Shown: positions 1 to 9,029 of the stretch, piece by piece
How the letters are laid out: each line of letters begins with the position of its first letter
Position numbering within the stretch: position 1 is the first letter of the stretch
From: an uncultured Paracoccaceae bacterium
GTDB taxonomy: Bacteria > Pseudomonadota > Alphaproteobacteria > Rhodobacterales > Rhodobacteraceae
Reading direction: 5' to 3'
NCBI GenBank assembly: GCA_943787785.1
Contig: CALSNT010000001.1
Location: 315,423 to 379,422 of the forward strand
Length of the DNA stretch: 64,000 bases
Notes under the pieces: model-generated
Told to the model about the DNA's origin: nothing
Database searches by the model: none
What the model saw: only the letters and a program-made list of their open reading frames with translations
Position numbers and translations under genes: made by a program

Positions 1-60
1 GTCCTTGATCCAGGTCAAATGCCGCCGATCAATGCCGCGCGACAGGCGGCGCGGAGTCAT
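1..60 (-). CDS. Possible 5' end of a gene running off the left edge
   Basis: An ATG at 58-60 on the minus strand opens a reading frame that stays open for 20 codons to the window edge and is rich in Arg (begins MTPRRLSRGIDRR). A weak purine-rich stretch lies just upstream. Too little is visible to name a product. It may equally be chance, so the entry only flags that the first 60 bases could be coding. Bases 61-160 show nothing recognisable. Confidence 0.25.
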   Translation of the reverse strand, partial: MTPRRLSRGIDRRHLTWIKD

Positions 61-160
61 ACGCCCATCATATGCAATTCATATCGCGTTTTCGGCCCAA
101 AGGAAGCCAAACCATACCCCGCCGCAAGCACCGGCGAATCCCGCCGATGCACAAGCGGCC

Positions 161-586
161 TCAGTTCACGACAACGACCTGAACGTTCCGCAGCCCGACC
201 TTCTGGGTCATTTTGAACAACCGCTTGGCGTTGTCAGGATGCAGACGCACACAGCCCGCACTTGCCGGGCGACCCAATCCCTTGATGTGGGGCGTTCCGT
301 GCACCGCAAAGTTGCCGGAGTAGAAGATCGACCAGGGCATTGGTGCGCCGTTGTACCGGCTCGATTTATGGTTCGGAGACAACCACTTGGCTTTCCAGGC
401 GCCACGCGGCGTTACCTTGCCGGCACGGGCCGTGGAGACGGGCCATTTGTGGCGAAGTTTGCCGCCGACATAGACTTTCATCTGCTGGTCGGAAACATCG
501 ACTTTGGCGACAATAGTCTGGGCCGATGCCGCTGCGGGCATGCTCAGCAAAAGGGCAATGCAAAGGGCTTTGATTTTTGTAGACAT
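161..586 (-). CDS. L,D-transpeptidase (YkuD domain), secreted
   Basis: A 141-residue exported enzyme of the YkuD family, which forms 3-3 peptidoglycan cross-links or attaches proteins to peptidoglycan in the periplasm. The first ~22 residues form a signal peptide ending in ASAQ. The catalytic signature is clear: a His in VHGTPHIKG followed by SAGCVRLHPDNA, with the nucleophilic Cys in SxGCxR. The frame is open further upstream, but I chose the ATG at 584-586 because GGAGA precedes it and the signal peptide starts there. The protein is little more than the catalytic domain, with no peptidoglycan-binding module. It is divergent from the permease gene that follows. The family is certain; the exact reaction is inferred. 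Confidence 0.88.
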   Translation of the reverse strand: MSTKIKALCIALLLSMPAAASAQTIVAKVDVSDQQMKVYVGGKLRHKWPVSTARAGKVTPRGAWKAKWLSPNHKSSRYNGAPMPWSIFYSGNFAVHGTPHIKGLGRPASAGCVRLHPDNAKRLFKMTQKVGLRNVQVVVVN

Positions 587-723
587 GGGGGGAATCTCCA
601 GTTGGCGGCGTCGGCAGAATCTTGCGTGCCGCAACGTCAATCGTCAAAGTAAATCGTGCTCAGCGGGCGGTAACTTCGCCGTGAGTTACATGACTGCAAC
701 GCCTTATAGGAAAGGGTCGACCC

Positions 724-1170
724 ATGACGAATGAGACGTTTGGATATGCTGCAATCATGTTGGCGGCCGGGATAGGGATCCCCATTCTGGCCACATTCAA
801 CGCCGCGCTGGGCCTACGCCTTGGCAGCCCGGCGGCCGCCGCCGTGGTGCTGTTCGTGATCGCCTTCTCGGCTTCGCTGATCGTCACTCTGCTGACGGTC
901 CCGGGCGCGCTCGGCCGGATTGCCGGGCACCCGCCGCAGCTTTACCTCGCAGGACTTCTCGTCGCCTTCTATGTCCTGTCGATCACCTGGGTGGCCCCAA
1001 CCTTCGGCGTCGGGAATGCGGTATTCTTCGTCTTGCTCGGCCAATTGCTCAGCGCAGCAATCATCGACCATTTCGCCCTGATGGGTGCGCGCCTGCAGCC
1101 CCTGACGCTGATGCGTGCCTCGGGAATTGCTCTGATGGCGTGTGGTGTTCTGCTGACACAGCACGGCTGA
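724..1170 (+). CDS. DMT family permease, YdcZ/DUF606 type
   Basis: A 148-residue, almost wholly hydrophobic protein with about five membrane segments (approximately residues 8-28, 36-58, 72-90, 98-118 and 126-144). Length, the N-terminal AAGIGIPILATFNAALG segment and the Gly/Ala-rich helices fit the YdcZ (DUF606) branch of the drug/metabolite transporter superfamily, small half-size permeases of the inner membrane. The substrate cannot be read from the sequence. The ATG at 724 follows a purine-rich stretch (GGAAAGGGTCGACCC). It stands alone between the divergent transpeptidase and the nitroreductase pseudogene. Confidence 0.75.
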   Translation: MTNETFGYAAIMLAAGIGIPILATFNAALGLRLGSPAAAAVVLFVIAFSASLIVTLLTVPGALGRIAGHPPQLYLAGLLVAFYVLSITWVAPTFGVGNAVFFVLLGQLLSAAIIDHFALMGARLQPLTLMRASGIALMACGVLLTQHG

Positions 1171-1219
1171 CGCACGTCGGTCGACCTGTTAACCTGGCCC
1201 TGCGAAGCCGGAGGACGCG

Positions 1220-2014
1220 ATGACTGACCACACACCTGCTGTAGATCTGACCGAAGCCGAGGCCCGGGTCGACCTTCCCGAAATCGGCGACCGCAGTCGA
1301 TATGACGCGCTGATGCAGGTGGTGCAGAACCGCGTTACAGTCCGGAAATTTGACCAATCCTACGTCGTTCCAGATGAGCATTATGATCTGATACTGGATG
1401 CCGCCCGGCACGGGCCGTCAGGAGCCAATGCCCAGCCCTGGCAATTCATCGTGGTGCGTGAACAAGATACCAAGGACAAGATCGCCGAGTATTTCGTGGC
1501 CTAACAACGCTTTCGTGCCAAGGCCAAGATGAAGTTTCCGACGCCTGATTATCGTGGGCTGGCAACCGCACCCGGCTTTGTCGTGGTCTGTTCCGATATG
1601 CGCTGGGTCAATGCGTTTCCGGTGCTGAACGACGGCTCCGATCTGGATCGTATGTACAAGGAAAACGCCGAACGCATTCTAGTGCAATCCGTCGCAGCTG
1701 CCACGATGAGTGCGCATCTGGCTGCCGCCGCTTTGGGCTATACCGTCTGGTGGGTCACCGCCATCGGGCAGGAGGAGGCGCAGGCCGCCATGCGCCCCTT
1801 GCTGGGTATCCCCGATGAGATCAGCGTGCTCGACATATTCCTGTTCGGACCGCCTGCTGCCAAACCCTACAAACGCTGGCGGCGGGATCTGACCGAGATC
1901 AAGCACATGGAAAAATATGACCGCAGCCAATTCATGGACGACGATGATCTGGCAGACTGGATAAAGACCCGGCGCCACCGGGTGATGTACAAGGACGCAT
2001 CGAAAATCGACTGA
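1220..2014 (+). pseudogene. Nitroreductase family gene interrupted by in-frame TAA
   Basis: Two open stretches in the same frame (1220-1501 and 1505-2014) read as one FMN-dependent nitroreductase of about 264 residues, separated only by a TAA at 1502-1504. The first part carries the N-terminal QNRVTVRKFD segment and RHGPSGANAQPWQF, typical of flavin binding. The second carries PTPDYRGLATAPG and the AAAALGYTVWWVTAIGQEE helix and strand. Reading across the stop, the context is YFVA-stop-QRFRAKAK, so one base change from GAA, CAA or AAA restores the protein. There is no frameshift and the rest looks intact, so this is a recent nonsense mutation or a sequencing error. A restart at the ATG at 1529 would lack the N-terminal flavin-binding part. 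Confidence 0.8.
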
Positions 2015-2024
2015 GGAACGTTCA

Positions 2025-2738
2025 ATGCACCACCTTATCCTGGTCCTCACCCTCGTCCTGCTGGGAACGGCCACAACAGCGCAAGATGTGGAGTTGGAAT
2101 TGGTCCTGTTGGCAGATGCTTCAGGATCGATTGATCCGGACGAGATTGCGTTTCAGCGCAACGGGTATGGCATCGCAATAACTGATCCGCGCGTGCTGCA
2201 GGCGATTGCCGGTACCGCTTATGGTCGGATTGCCCTGACTTATGTGGAATGGGCCGCCGCCGGGACTGAAGATGTGGTTGTGCCCTGGATGGTTATCGAT
2301 GGGCCGGAAAGCGCGCGAACCTTTGCCGACGCTTTGATCGGGCCGCCGCAGCGGGCGTTTGGGCGCAATGCTATCGGGTCCGCTTTATTGACCGGCAAGC
2401 GATTGATCGAAAGCAATGATTTTGACGGCTGGCGCAAGGTCATCGATTTTTCCGGCGACTCAGCGAACAATTTCAATGGCCCGCCGATTGCCGCCGCACG
2501 GGCCGAGGTTCTGGCCGCCGGGATCATCATCAACGGGTTGCCGATCATGTGCCGTGACTGCGTTGGCGGACGTAGTCGACCCAATCTGGAACAAGAATAC
2601 GAAGCCAAGATTATCGGTGGTATCGGTGCTTTTGTCGTGACGGCTGACGGGCCGGATAGTTTTGTTGACGCTGTGAGGAAGAAGCTGATCCTGGAGATTT
2701 CGGGCCAGATGCCAGACGAAAATTTCGCGTTACGCTAA
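2025..2738 (+). CDS. DUF1194 protein, VWA-like, exported
   Basis: A 237-residue protein with an N-terminal signal peptide (cleavage near residue 19-20, ATTAQ) and a von Willebrand A-like fold. The metal-site motif DASGS lies at residues 31-35, followed by [13 protein letters not shown], as expected for DUF1194 proteins common in Rhodobacteraceae. Two Cys in [10 protein letters not shown] could form a disulfide. The role is unknown; such domains usually bind proteins through a divalent metal. The gene starts 10 bp after the nitroreductase stop and ends in a convergent overlap of a few bases with lolD. Confidence 0.78.
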   Translation: MHHLILVLTLVLLGTATTAQDVELELVLLADASGSIDPDEIAFQRNGYGIAITDPRVLQAIAGTAYGRIALTYVEWAAAGTEDVVVPWMVIDGPESARTFADALIGPPQRAFGRNAIGSALLTGKRLIESNDFDGWRKVIDFSGDSANNFNGPPIAAARAEVLAAGIIINGLPIMCRDCVGGRSRPNLEQEYEAKIIGGIGAFVVTADGPDSFVDAVRKKLILEISGQMPDENFALR

Positions 2739-3415
2739 CCCGCCACCAGCACGCCATTTTCCATCCGTACGACCCGATCCATCCGGGCCGCAAGCGCCAT
2801 GTTGTGCGTTGCAATCAACGCCGACAGGCCGGTGCCACGCACAAGTTCCATCAGTGCTGCAAACACCGTGTCTGATGTTTCCGGGTCGAGGTTTCCCGTC
2901 GGTTCATCCGCCAGAAGGACCCTTGGTTCGTTGGCCAACGCCCGGCAGAAAGCGACCCGTTGTTGTTCGCCGCCCGACAACGCTGCTGGGCGGTGACTGG
3001 CGCGCTCAGCGACGCCGACTCTGTTCAGCAAGCCAATCGCGCGGGCTTCGGCTTCGGGTTTGGCGATGCCGTTGGCAAGTTGCGGCAGGATCACATTTTC
3101 CAGCGCCGAGAATTCAGGCAACAGGTGGTGGAATTGATAGACGAACCCGGCCTCGCGCCGGCGTGCAATTGTTCGGCGTTTGTCGTTTAGGTCGGTCATG
3201 TCTGTACCGCCAAGGCTGACGCGCCCGGCGTCGGCTGTGTCGAGCAGCCCGGCAATATGCAAAAGGGTCGACTTGCCAGCACCGGAGGGTGCGACGAGTG
3301 CCACAACCTCGCCAGCCGAAACCGTCAGTGATGCGCCACGCAAAACCGATACCTCGTTCGGTTGGCCCCGGTTATAGGCTTTCTCGATCCCCACGAGGGT
3401 AAGAGCCTCACTCAT
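2735..3415 (-). CDS. lolD: Lipoprotein-releasing ABC transporter ATPase LolD
   Basis: A 226-residue ABC ATPase that would power release of outer-membrane lipoproteins from the inner membrane to LolA. Walker A is APSGAGKST (around residues 41-49), the signature is [10 protein letters not shown] and Walker B is VLLADEPTG, followed by the LIATHN switch His. The length matches the family, and it overlaps the permease gene by 8 bp, so the two are translationally coupled. The partner permease is clearly Lol type, which supports LolD over the related MacB and FtsE ATPases. Confidence 0.92.
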   Translation of the reverse strand: MSEALTLVGIEKAYNRGQPNEVSVLRGASLTVSAGEVVALVAPSGAGKSTLLHIAGLLDTADAGRVSLGGTDMTDLNDKRRTIARRREAGFVYQFHHLLPEFSALENVILPQLANGIAKPEAEARAIGLLNRVGVAERASHRPAALSGGEQQRVAFCRALANEPRVLLADEPTGNLDPETSDTVFAALMELVRGTGLSALIATHNMALAARMDRVVRMENGVLVAG

Positions 3416-4694
3416 AGCGCAACGCCTCGACCGGGTTCATCCGTGCGGCGCGGCGGGCCGGGAAGATGGTGACGATGAACGACAGGCCCAACGACAGGGC
3501 GACGGCAGACAGGACATCGCCAAGCTGTAGTTTTGCGGGCAGGGCATAGATGCCCCGGATCGACGGATCCCAGACCCCGCCACCCGCGACGTAGTTCACG
3601 AAGGAAAACAGCGGGTCGATGTAGATCGCGAACAGGCAGCCGAGGATCACTCCGAGGATCGTGCCGATCAGCCCGGTGAATGCTCCACAGATGAAGAACA
3701 CACGTAGCACCGCGCCTTCGGTCAGGCCGATGGTGCGCAGGATGCCGATATCGCGGCCCTTATTCTTGACCAGCATGATAAGGCCTGAGACGATGTTCAT
3801 TGCCGCGATCAGCACCAGAACCGCCATAATGACGAACATTACGTTGTCTTCGACATCCAGCGCGCGCAGGAACCCGCCCGAGGCATCGCGCCAAGTCCAG
3901 AGCAGCGTCCCTTCGCCCCCGGCTTGCAGCAGCGAGGCGGTCATGTTGGTTACTTTTTCGGGGTCGTCCACCATCACCTCAATCTCGTCTGCCAGCCCGT
4001 CGCGGTCAAAATAGGTCTGCGCTTCGGTGAAGGGCAGGTAAACGCGGACTTTGTCGATGTCGAAGCGCCCGGCGGTGAAGATGTAGACCACCTCATAGGC
4101 GTTGATGCGCGGCGTCGTCCCGAAGGCGGTACGAGCGCCGTTCGGGTTAATAAGTTTGATCCGGTCGCCGAGGCCCGCACCCAGCTCACGCGCCACCCCT
4201 GACCCCAGGGCGATGCCTTCGGGGAACCGCGCAATGTCGCCCCGTGCGGTGTCCGGGTCTGCGACGCGTCGGATGGTGGCGAGGTCTTCTGGTCGGATGC
4301 CGAACACCTGCACGCCGGCATTCCGCTCGCGCGAGTTGGCCATGACCTGGCCTTTGATCAGCGGTGCGGCGCGGGTAACGCCGGGGACGGTGGTGATCCT
4401 GTCGGCCAGCGCATCAAACTCGGCAATCGGGCCAGTGCGGCCGGTCGAGTTCGGATTTGTGCTCTCGGCATAGATCGTGACATGGGCGTTTGCGCCCAGG
4501 ATCGTATCGACAAATTCCGCGCGAAATCCGGATCGGACCGAGAGCGTGGCGATCAGCGCAAAGACCGCAAGCGTGATGCCGATCAGGCTGATCCAGGTCA
4601 TCACGCTGACACCGCCCTCGGCGCGCCGCGCGCGCAGATAGCGCCAGGCGATCATCCATTCGAAGCGGGCGAAGGGGGTGGTTTGGCGGGGCAA
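3408..4694 (-). CDS. lolC: Lipoprotein-releasing permease LolC/E family
   Basis: A 428-residue inner-membrane permease. The start is typical of LolC/LolE ([18 protein letters not shown], then a first membrane helix at about residues 30-55). A periplasmic domain of some 220 residues follows, then three C-terminal helices (about 280-305, 325-360 and 385-415), ending in [17 protein letters not shown], the family end motif. Only one permease gene is present beside lolD. Either it works as a homodimer (LolF-like arrangement) or a second subunit is encoded elsewhere. The gene is upstream of and overlaps lolD. Confidence 0.92.
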   Translation of the reverse strand: MPRQTTPFARFEWMIAWRYLRARRAEGGVSVMTWISLIGITLAVFALIATLSVRSGFRAEFVDTILGANAHVTIYAESTNPNSTGRTGPIAEFDALADRITTVPGVTRAAPLIKGQVMANSRERNAGVQVFGIRPEDLATIRRVADPDTARGDIARFPEGIALGSGVARELGAGLGDRIKLINPNGARTAFGTTPRINAYEVVYIFTAGRFDIDKVRVYLPFTEAQTYFDRDGLADEIEVMVDDPEKVTNMTASLLQAGGEGTLLWTWRDASGGFLRALDVEDNVMFVIMAVLVLIAAMNIVSGLIMLVKNKGRDIGILRTIGLTEGAVLRVFFICGAFTGLIGTILGVILGCLFAIYIDPLFSFVNYVAGGGVWDPSIRGIYALPAKLQLGDVLSAVALSLGLSFIVTIFPARRAARMNPVEALRYE

Positions 4695-4724
4695 GGCGCT
4701 TCCTTGGTACGGGTTGCACCCGAC

Positions 4725-5432
4725 TTAGTAGTTGTTGGCGTCGTTGGCCAGATGCGCGATGGATTGACCGGCAGCCTCTGCCTTGCCCTCGGCGGCCCAA
4801 AGCATGCCCCGGCGGATCATTTCCAGTGGCGTGCCATGGTCAATCACATCGGCATGGTGGCCGAGTGCGTTGTAGTAAACCCGGCCCAGTCCCCAGCGTT
4901 TGGTCCAGGCAACCGGCATATCGACGGGTCGGTTGGTGGAGTGCAGCCAGTTGACCGAAGGGAAGCGCGTCGTCGCAAAGACCTCAACCGCCGGGTCGAC
5001 GTGGAGGTAGTATTGCTCGGACGACACCGAAAAGTCTGCCAGCCCTTCGTTTAGAGGGTGTTCTTGCAGGTTGACGGAGTAATCCACTCCATCGCCGCCC
5101 GGATGCGCGACCCAGTTGCCGCCGGTCATGAATTGCCAAAGCACATTGTCGCGAAAGGTGTCGCACATTCCGCCATGGCACCCGGCAAGGCCGGTGCCGG
5201 TTGAGACTGCCTCGGACACGTTCTGGACCAGCTGTTTGTCAATCTGGCTCATCGTCCAGATCGGGACGATCAGGTCGAGGGTCTTCAGATGGTCAACGTC
5301 CGCGAAGCAGTCGAGGGTGTTGTAAACCTCGACCTGAAAACCTTCGCTGGTCAGGAGGGCGCGGAATATTTCGGCCACCTTATCCGGTTCGTGCCCCATC
5401 CAGCCGCCCCAGGTGATGAGGGCGCGGGTCAT
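4725..5432 (-). CDS. ThuA-like domain protein
   Basis: A 235-residue protein of the ThuA (trehalose-utilisation) group, which has a class I glutamine amidotransferase-like fold. Motifs include the N-terminal ALITWGGWMGHEP, a central GLAGCHGGMCDTFRDN where a nucleophile elbow would lie, and VAWTKRWGLGRVYYNALGHH near the end, a family hallmark. I prefer the ATG at 5430-5432 over a TTG 30 bp upstream because the first strand begins directly after it. ThuA-type proteins are usually linked to sugar metabolism, but no sugar genes adjoin here, so the substrate is open. It lies 30 bp upstream of lolC on the same strand. Confidence 0.8.
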   Translation of the reverse strand: MTRALITWGGWMGHEPDKVAEIFRALLTSEGFQVEVYNTLDCFADVDHLKTLDLIVPIWTMSQIDKQLVQNVSEAVSTGTGLAGCHGGMCDTFRDNVLWQFMTGGNWVAHPGGDGVDYSVNLQEHPLNEGLADFSVSSEQYYLHVDPAVEVFATTRFPSVNWLHSTNRPVDMPVAWTKRWGLGRVYYNALGHHADVIDHGTPLEMIRRGMLWAAEGKAEAAGQSIAHLANDANNY

Positions 5433-5663
5433 GATTGGTTTGAAGGCGTGGCGATCATGCAAGAATGGGTAGCGGATTGCGGGGCAAGGTCAAGCTGGGT
5501 CAGTAGCTGCAGGGTCAACCTCAGTGCGTCCGACTGCGGTCGGATTTGGCCTGTAGCGAACATTCCAACCAAGCGGACTTTCGCCCGGCTTGCGCCCTAT
5601 AGAAACAAGTACCCGCTCCAGGACACGTTGATGCCGTTAGAAAGCCCAACAGAAAGACTGTCG

Positions 5664-6986
5664 TCAGACCGTCAGGCGGTTAATTGCGGCCTCAACCGAT
5701 ATCTCCTCGCTTTCACCCGTGCGGCGCTCGGTCAGCTCCACCACACCGTTCTCCAGCCCGCGGGGACCCACCGTCACCCGCCAAGGCAGGCCGATCAGGT
5801 CCATTGTCGCAAACTTGCCGCCCGCACGCTCCTTGCGATCGTCGTACAGAACCTCGACGCCTGCATTGGTGAGTGACTGGTACAGCCCCTCACACGCCGA
5901 GTCCGTCCCATCGTCCCCCTGTTTCACGTTGACGATGCCAACTTTGAACGGCGCGACCTCCTCGGGCCAGATGATGCCCTTGTCGTCGTGGCTGGCCTCG
6001 ATGATTGCGCCTGCCAGACGGCTGACACCGATGCCGTGGCTGCCCATGTGAACCGGAACCGGCTTGCCGTCGGGGCCTTGTACGGTCGCGCCCATCGGCT
6101 CGGAGTATTTCGTACCGAAATAGAAAATCTGGCCAACCTCTATCCCGCGTGCGCTGCGGCGGCGGTCTTCTGGGACATCGGCGTAGACCGCCTCGTCGTG
6201 TGTTTCACCGGTGCGCGCGTAGCGCGAGGTGAATTCTTCCAAAACCCCGGCGCACTCCCTGTGGTTGTCATAGTCGATGGCGCGGTCCCCGAAGGTCAGG
6301 TCGGTGACAGCACTGTCATAAAAAACCTCGGATTCGCCGGTGTCTGCGAGCACCAGGAATTCATGTGTGTAATCGCCACCAATCGGGCCGCCGTCGGCGC
6401 GCATCGGGATCGCCTGCAGACCCATCCGCTCGTAGGTGCGCAAGTAACTGACCAGATGCCGGTTGTATGCGTGCAGCGCGCCTTCCTTGGTGAGATCGAA
6501 ATTATATCCGTCCTTCATCAGGAATTCACGGCCCCGCATGACTCCAAAACGCGGGCGCACCTCGTCACGAAATTTCCACTGGATATGGTAAAGGGTCAGC
6601 GGCAGATCCTTGTAGCTGGACACATGGCTGCGGAAGATGTCGGTGATCAATTCTTCGTTTGTGGGGCCGAACAGCATGTCACGACCGCTGCGATCCTCGA
6701 TCCGCAGCATTTCCTCGCCATAGTCATCGTAGCGCCCACTTTCGCGCCACAGGTCCGCCGGCTGGATCGTCGGCATCAGCATCGGGATATGCCCGGCGCG
6801 CTCTTGTTCCTCATGTACGATGCGCTCGATCTTTTGCAGCACCCGGTATCCCAACGGTAGCCAGGAATAGATTCCGGCGCTGGCCTGTTTGATCATACCG
6901 GCGCGCAGCATCAGGCGATGGCTAACGACCTGCGCCTCGGACGGCGTCTCCTTCAGGACCGGCAGGAAATAGCGAGATAGGCGCAT
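5664..6986 (-). CDS. proS: Prolyl-tRNA synthetase, short alphaproteobacterial form
   Basis: Class II aminoacyl-tRNA synthetase charging tRNA-Pro, 440 residues. It begins [15 protein letters not shown] and carries the class II motifs, including the motif 2 region around [17 protein letters not shown] and a motif 3 Gly-Ile-Gly segment ([10 protein letters not shown]). The anticodon-binding domain is C-terminal. Canonical bacterial ProS is about 570 residues with an editing insertion between motifs 2 and 3. Here the two are close together, so this is the short form without the insertion. The ATG at 6984-6986 has AAAGG at ideal spacing; an ATG two codons upstream is too close to it. It is divergent from the AI-2E permease gene. 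Confidence 0.95.
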   Translation of the reverse strand: MRLSRYFLPVLKETPSEAQVVSHRLMLRAGMIKQASAGIYSWLPLGYRVLQKIERIVHEEQERAGHIPMLMPTIQPADLWRESGRYDDYGEEMLRIEDRSGRDMLFGPTNEELITDIFRSHVSSYKDLPLTLYHIQWKFRDEVRPRFGVMRGREFLMKDGYNFDLTKEGALHAYNRHLVSYLRTYERMGLQAIPMRADGGPIGGDYTHEFLVLADTGESEVFYDSAVTDLTFGDRAIDYDNHRECAGVLEEFTSRYARTGETHDEAVYADVPEDRRRSARGIEVGQIFYFGTKYSEPMGATVQGPDGKPVPVHMGSHGIGVSRLAGAIIEASHDDKGIIWPEEVAPFKVGIVNVKQGDDGTDSACEGLYQSLTNAGVEVLYDDRKERAGGKFATMDLIGLPWRVTVGPRGLENGVVELTERRTGESEEISVEAAINRLTV

Positions 6987-7116
6987 GTTCATCGACCTTT
7001 GCAGCGTTCGGTTTGCGTCGGGATAGGCCATCGCGCGGGGGCAGACAAGCATGGCGGGCCTTGCGGATGACTGGGGCAAAAGGGCACAGTGCGCGGCAAC
7101 AACGACGGAGAACGAC

Positions 7117-8193
7117 ATGGCACTACCGGTGCGCGATCAGGCGAAATACTGGGGCATTGCGACGATGGTGTTCCTGTTCATCCTTTGGTGGCTGGGAGAC
7201 GTGATCCTGCCGTTCATCCTGGGCGGAGCGATTGCCTATTGTCTGGACCCGATTGCAGACCGGTTCGAGCGGATGGGGATGCCACGTCTGGCGGCGACGA
7301 TTGTCATCACGCTGATTGCCGTGCTGGCGTTTGCACTTTTGGCATTGCTGGTCATTCCGACTTTGGTCAGCCAAATCACTCAGCTATTCGACACAGCGCC
7401 CCAGATGTTTGCCAGCTTCCAGGCTTTTCTAGCTGAGCGTTTCCCGACCCTGCTTGACGAAGGCGGACCCGTTCGAAAGGCGCTAGCTTCGGTTGGTGAG
7501 ACGATCCGCCAGCGGGGTGGAGAGCTATTGAACGGCGTCATCGGCTCGCTCAGCGGGCTCGTCAACGTGCTGGTGCTATTCGTCATAGTGCCGGTCGTAA
7601 CATTCTATTTGCTGCTGGACTGGGACCGGATGGTCAGAAGAATTGACGCGTTGCTGCCGCGTGATCATGCGCCGACAATTCGTCGCCTTGGGCGTGAAGT
7701 GGACAACACGCTGGCTGCGTTTATCCGCGGACAGGGGACGGTGATGCTGATCCTTGGCGCGTTCTACGCCATTGGCCTGATGCTGGTCGGTCTGCGGTTC
7801 GGGCTGGTGATCGGATTTTCCGCCGGGCTGATGTCGTTCATTCCTTACGTTGGTGCCGTGGTTGGTGGGGGTGTGGCCATCGGCATGGCGCTGTTCCAGT
7901 TCTGGGGTGAGTGGATCTGGATCGCCGCAGTTGCGGGGATTTTCGTGGCCGGGCAGATGCTGGAGGGCAATGTGCTGACACCGAAACTGGTCGGCGGCAG
8001 CGTCGGGCTGCATCCGGTGTGGTTGATCTTTGCATTGTCCGCTTTCGGCGCAGTTTTTGGTTTCGTCGGTCTATTGGTTGCAGTGCCGATGGCTGCGGCG
8101 TTGGGTGTGCTGACACGCTTCGCCATTGAGCAATATAAGGACAGCCGCCTCTACGCCGGACTAGGCGCAACATCGGGCGAACGTGACGACTGA
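7117..8193 (+). CDS. AI-2E transporter family membrane protein
   Basis: A 358-residue polytopic inner-membrane protein of the AI-2E/PerM family. Paired N-terminal helices begin with [22 protein letters not shown], then comes a soluble segment, then a run of C-terminal helices including the typical [19 protein letters not shown] and [17 protein letters not shown] motifs. Members export diverse small molecules, and only a few are linked to autoinducer-2, so the substrate is unknown. The ATG at 7117 has GGAG six bases upstream; earlier in-frame starts lack this. It ends 4 bp before hdaA begins, and the pair is probably co-transcribed, an arrangement common in this family of bacteria. Confidence 0.88.
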   Translation: MALPVRDQAKYWGIATMVFLFILWWLGDVILPFILGGAIAYCLDPIADRFERMGMPRLAATIVITLIAVLAFALLALLVIPTLVSQITQLFDTAPQMFASFQAFLAERFPTLLDEGGPVRKALASVGETIRQRGGELLNGVIGSLSGLVNVLVLFVIVPVVTFYLLLDWDRMVRRIDALLPRDHAPTIRRLGREVDNTLAAFIRGQGTVMLILGAFYAIGLMLVGLRFGLVIGFSAGLMSFIPYVGAVVGGGVAIGMALFQFWGEWIWIAAVAGIFVAGQMLEGNVLTPKLVGGSVGLHPVWLIFALSAFGAVFGFVGLLVAVPMAAALGVLTRFAIEQYKDSRLYAGLGATSGERDD

Positions 8194-8197
8194 AGCC

Positions 8198-8869
8198 ATG
8201 GCGCAGCAACTCAGTTTCGATTTGCCCGCCCGCCCCGCTTTGGGGCGCGATGCCTTCTTTTTGGCGGACTCCAATGTATTGGCAGTGGCCGCAATTGACC
8301 GCTGGAGAGACTGGGCCGGGGGCAAGTTGGTGTTGGTCGGGCCTGAGGGGTCGGGGAAAACCCATCTGAGCCACGTCTGGGCGGCCGAGACGGGTGCAAA
8401 AATCGTCGCCGCGGCGGATCTCACTGATGCGGATGTTCCGGCATTGGTCGCAAGTCCGGCAATCATCGTCGAAGATGTGGCCAGTGTGGTCGGTGTTGCG
8501 GACGGAGAGCGCGCGCTGTTCCATCTGCACAATCTGGCGCTGGCCGAGGGGGTCGCGCTCCTCCTCACCGACCGCGACGCGCCCACCGTCTGGCCGCTAT
8601 CGTTGCCCGATCTGGCCAGCAGGATGCAGGCAACGCAGGTGGCGCGGCTAGATGCGCCCGATGATGCGCTGCTGGCGGCGGTTCTGGTGAAACTATTCGC
8701 GGATCGGCAGTTGAGCGTCGCCCCTAATCTGATCGACTGGATCGTGCGACACGGGGAACGCTCGTTTCAATATGCGCAATCGGCGGTGGCCGCATTGGAT
8801 GCAGCGGCACTGCGGGAGGGACGTGGAGTGACTCGTGATCTTGCGCGGCGGGTCCTGGTGGTGGAATGA
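8198..8869 (+). CDS. hdaA: DnaA-homologous regulator HdaA
   Basis: A 223-residue AAA+ protein related to the ATPase core of DnaA but without its DNA-binding domain. Near the N-terminus it has QQLSFDL, which fits the sliding-clamp-binding motif of Hda proteins. Hda binds the DNA-loaded clamp and stimulates ATP hydrolysis by DnaA, preventing re-initiation. Walker A is GPEGSGKTHL and the Walker B region is AIIVEDV. I start at the ATG at 8198 because the clamp motif follows directly; a GTG 15 bp upstream would overlap the permease gene. The length fits the family. Confidence 0.87.
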   Translation: MAQQLSFDLPARPALGRDAFFLADSNVLAVAAIDRWRDWAGGKLVLVGPEGSGKTHLSHVWAAETGAKIVAAADLTDADVPALVASPAIIVEDVASVVGVADGERALFHLHNLALAEGVALLLTDRDAPTVWPLSLPDLASRMQATQVARLDAPDDALLAAVLVKLFADRQLSVAPNLIDWIVRHGERSFQYAQSAVAALDAAALREGRGVTRDLARRVLVVE

Positions 8870-9029
8870 CCAGAGTCCTGCCGCCCACGGGGACATTTTC
8901 CAACCGGAGATGAGTGGGTTTTGATGTCGATGGGAAAAGCACCGGCAGAAATCTGACTGGCTGGACATTGCGGTGTCTAAACAGGCATAAAGTCACACCA
9001 GTTTCACATAACTATCTGAAAACAGGACC

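Noticed and set aside
1502-1504. Programmed recoding of the nitroreductase stop
   Set aside because: TAA is not used for selenocysteine or pyrrolysine, and no recoding hairpin is apparent.
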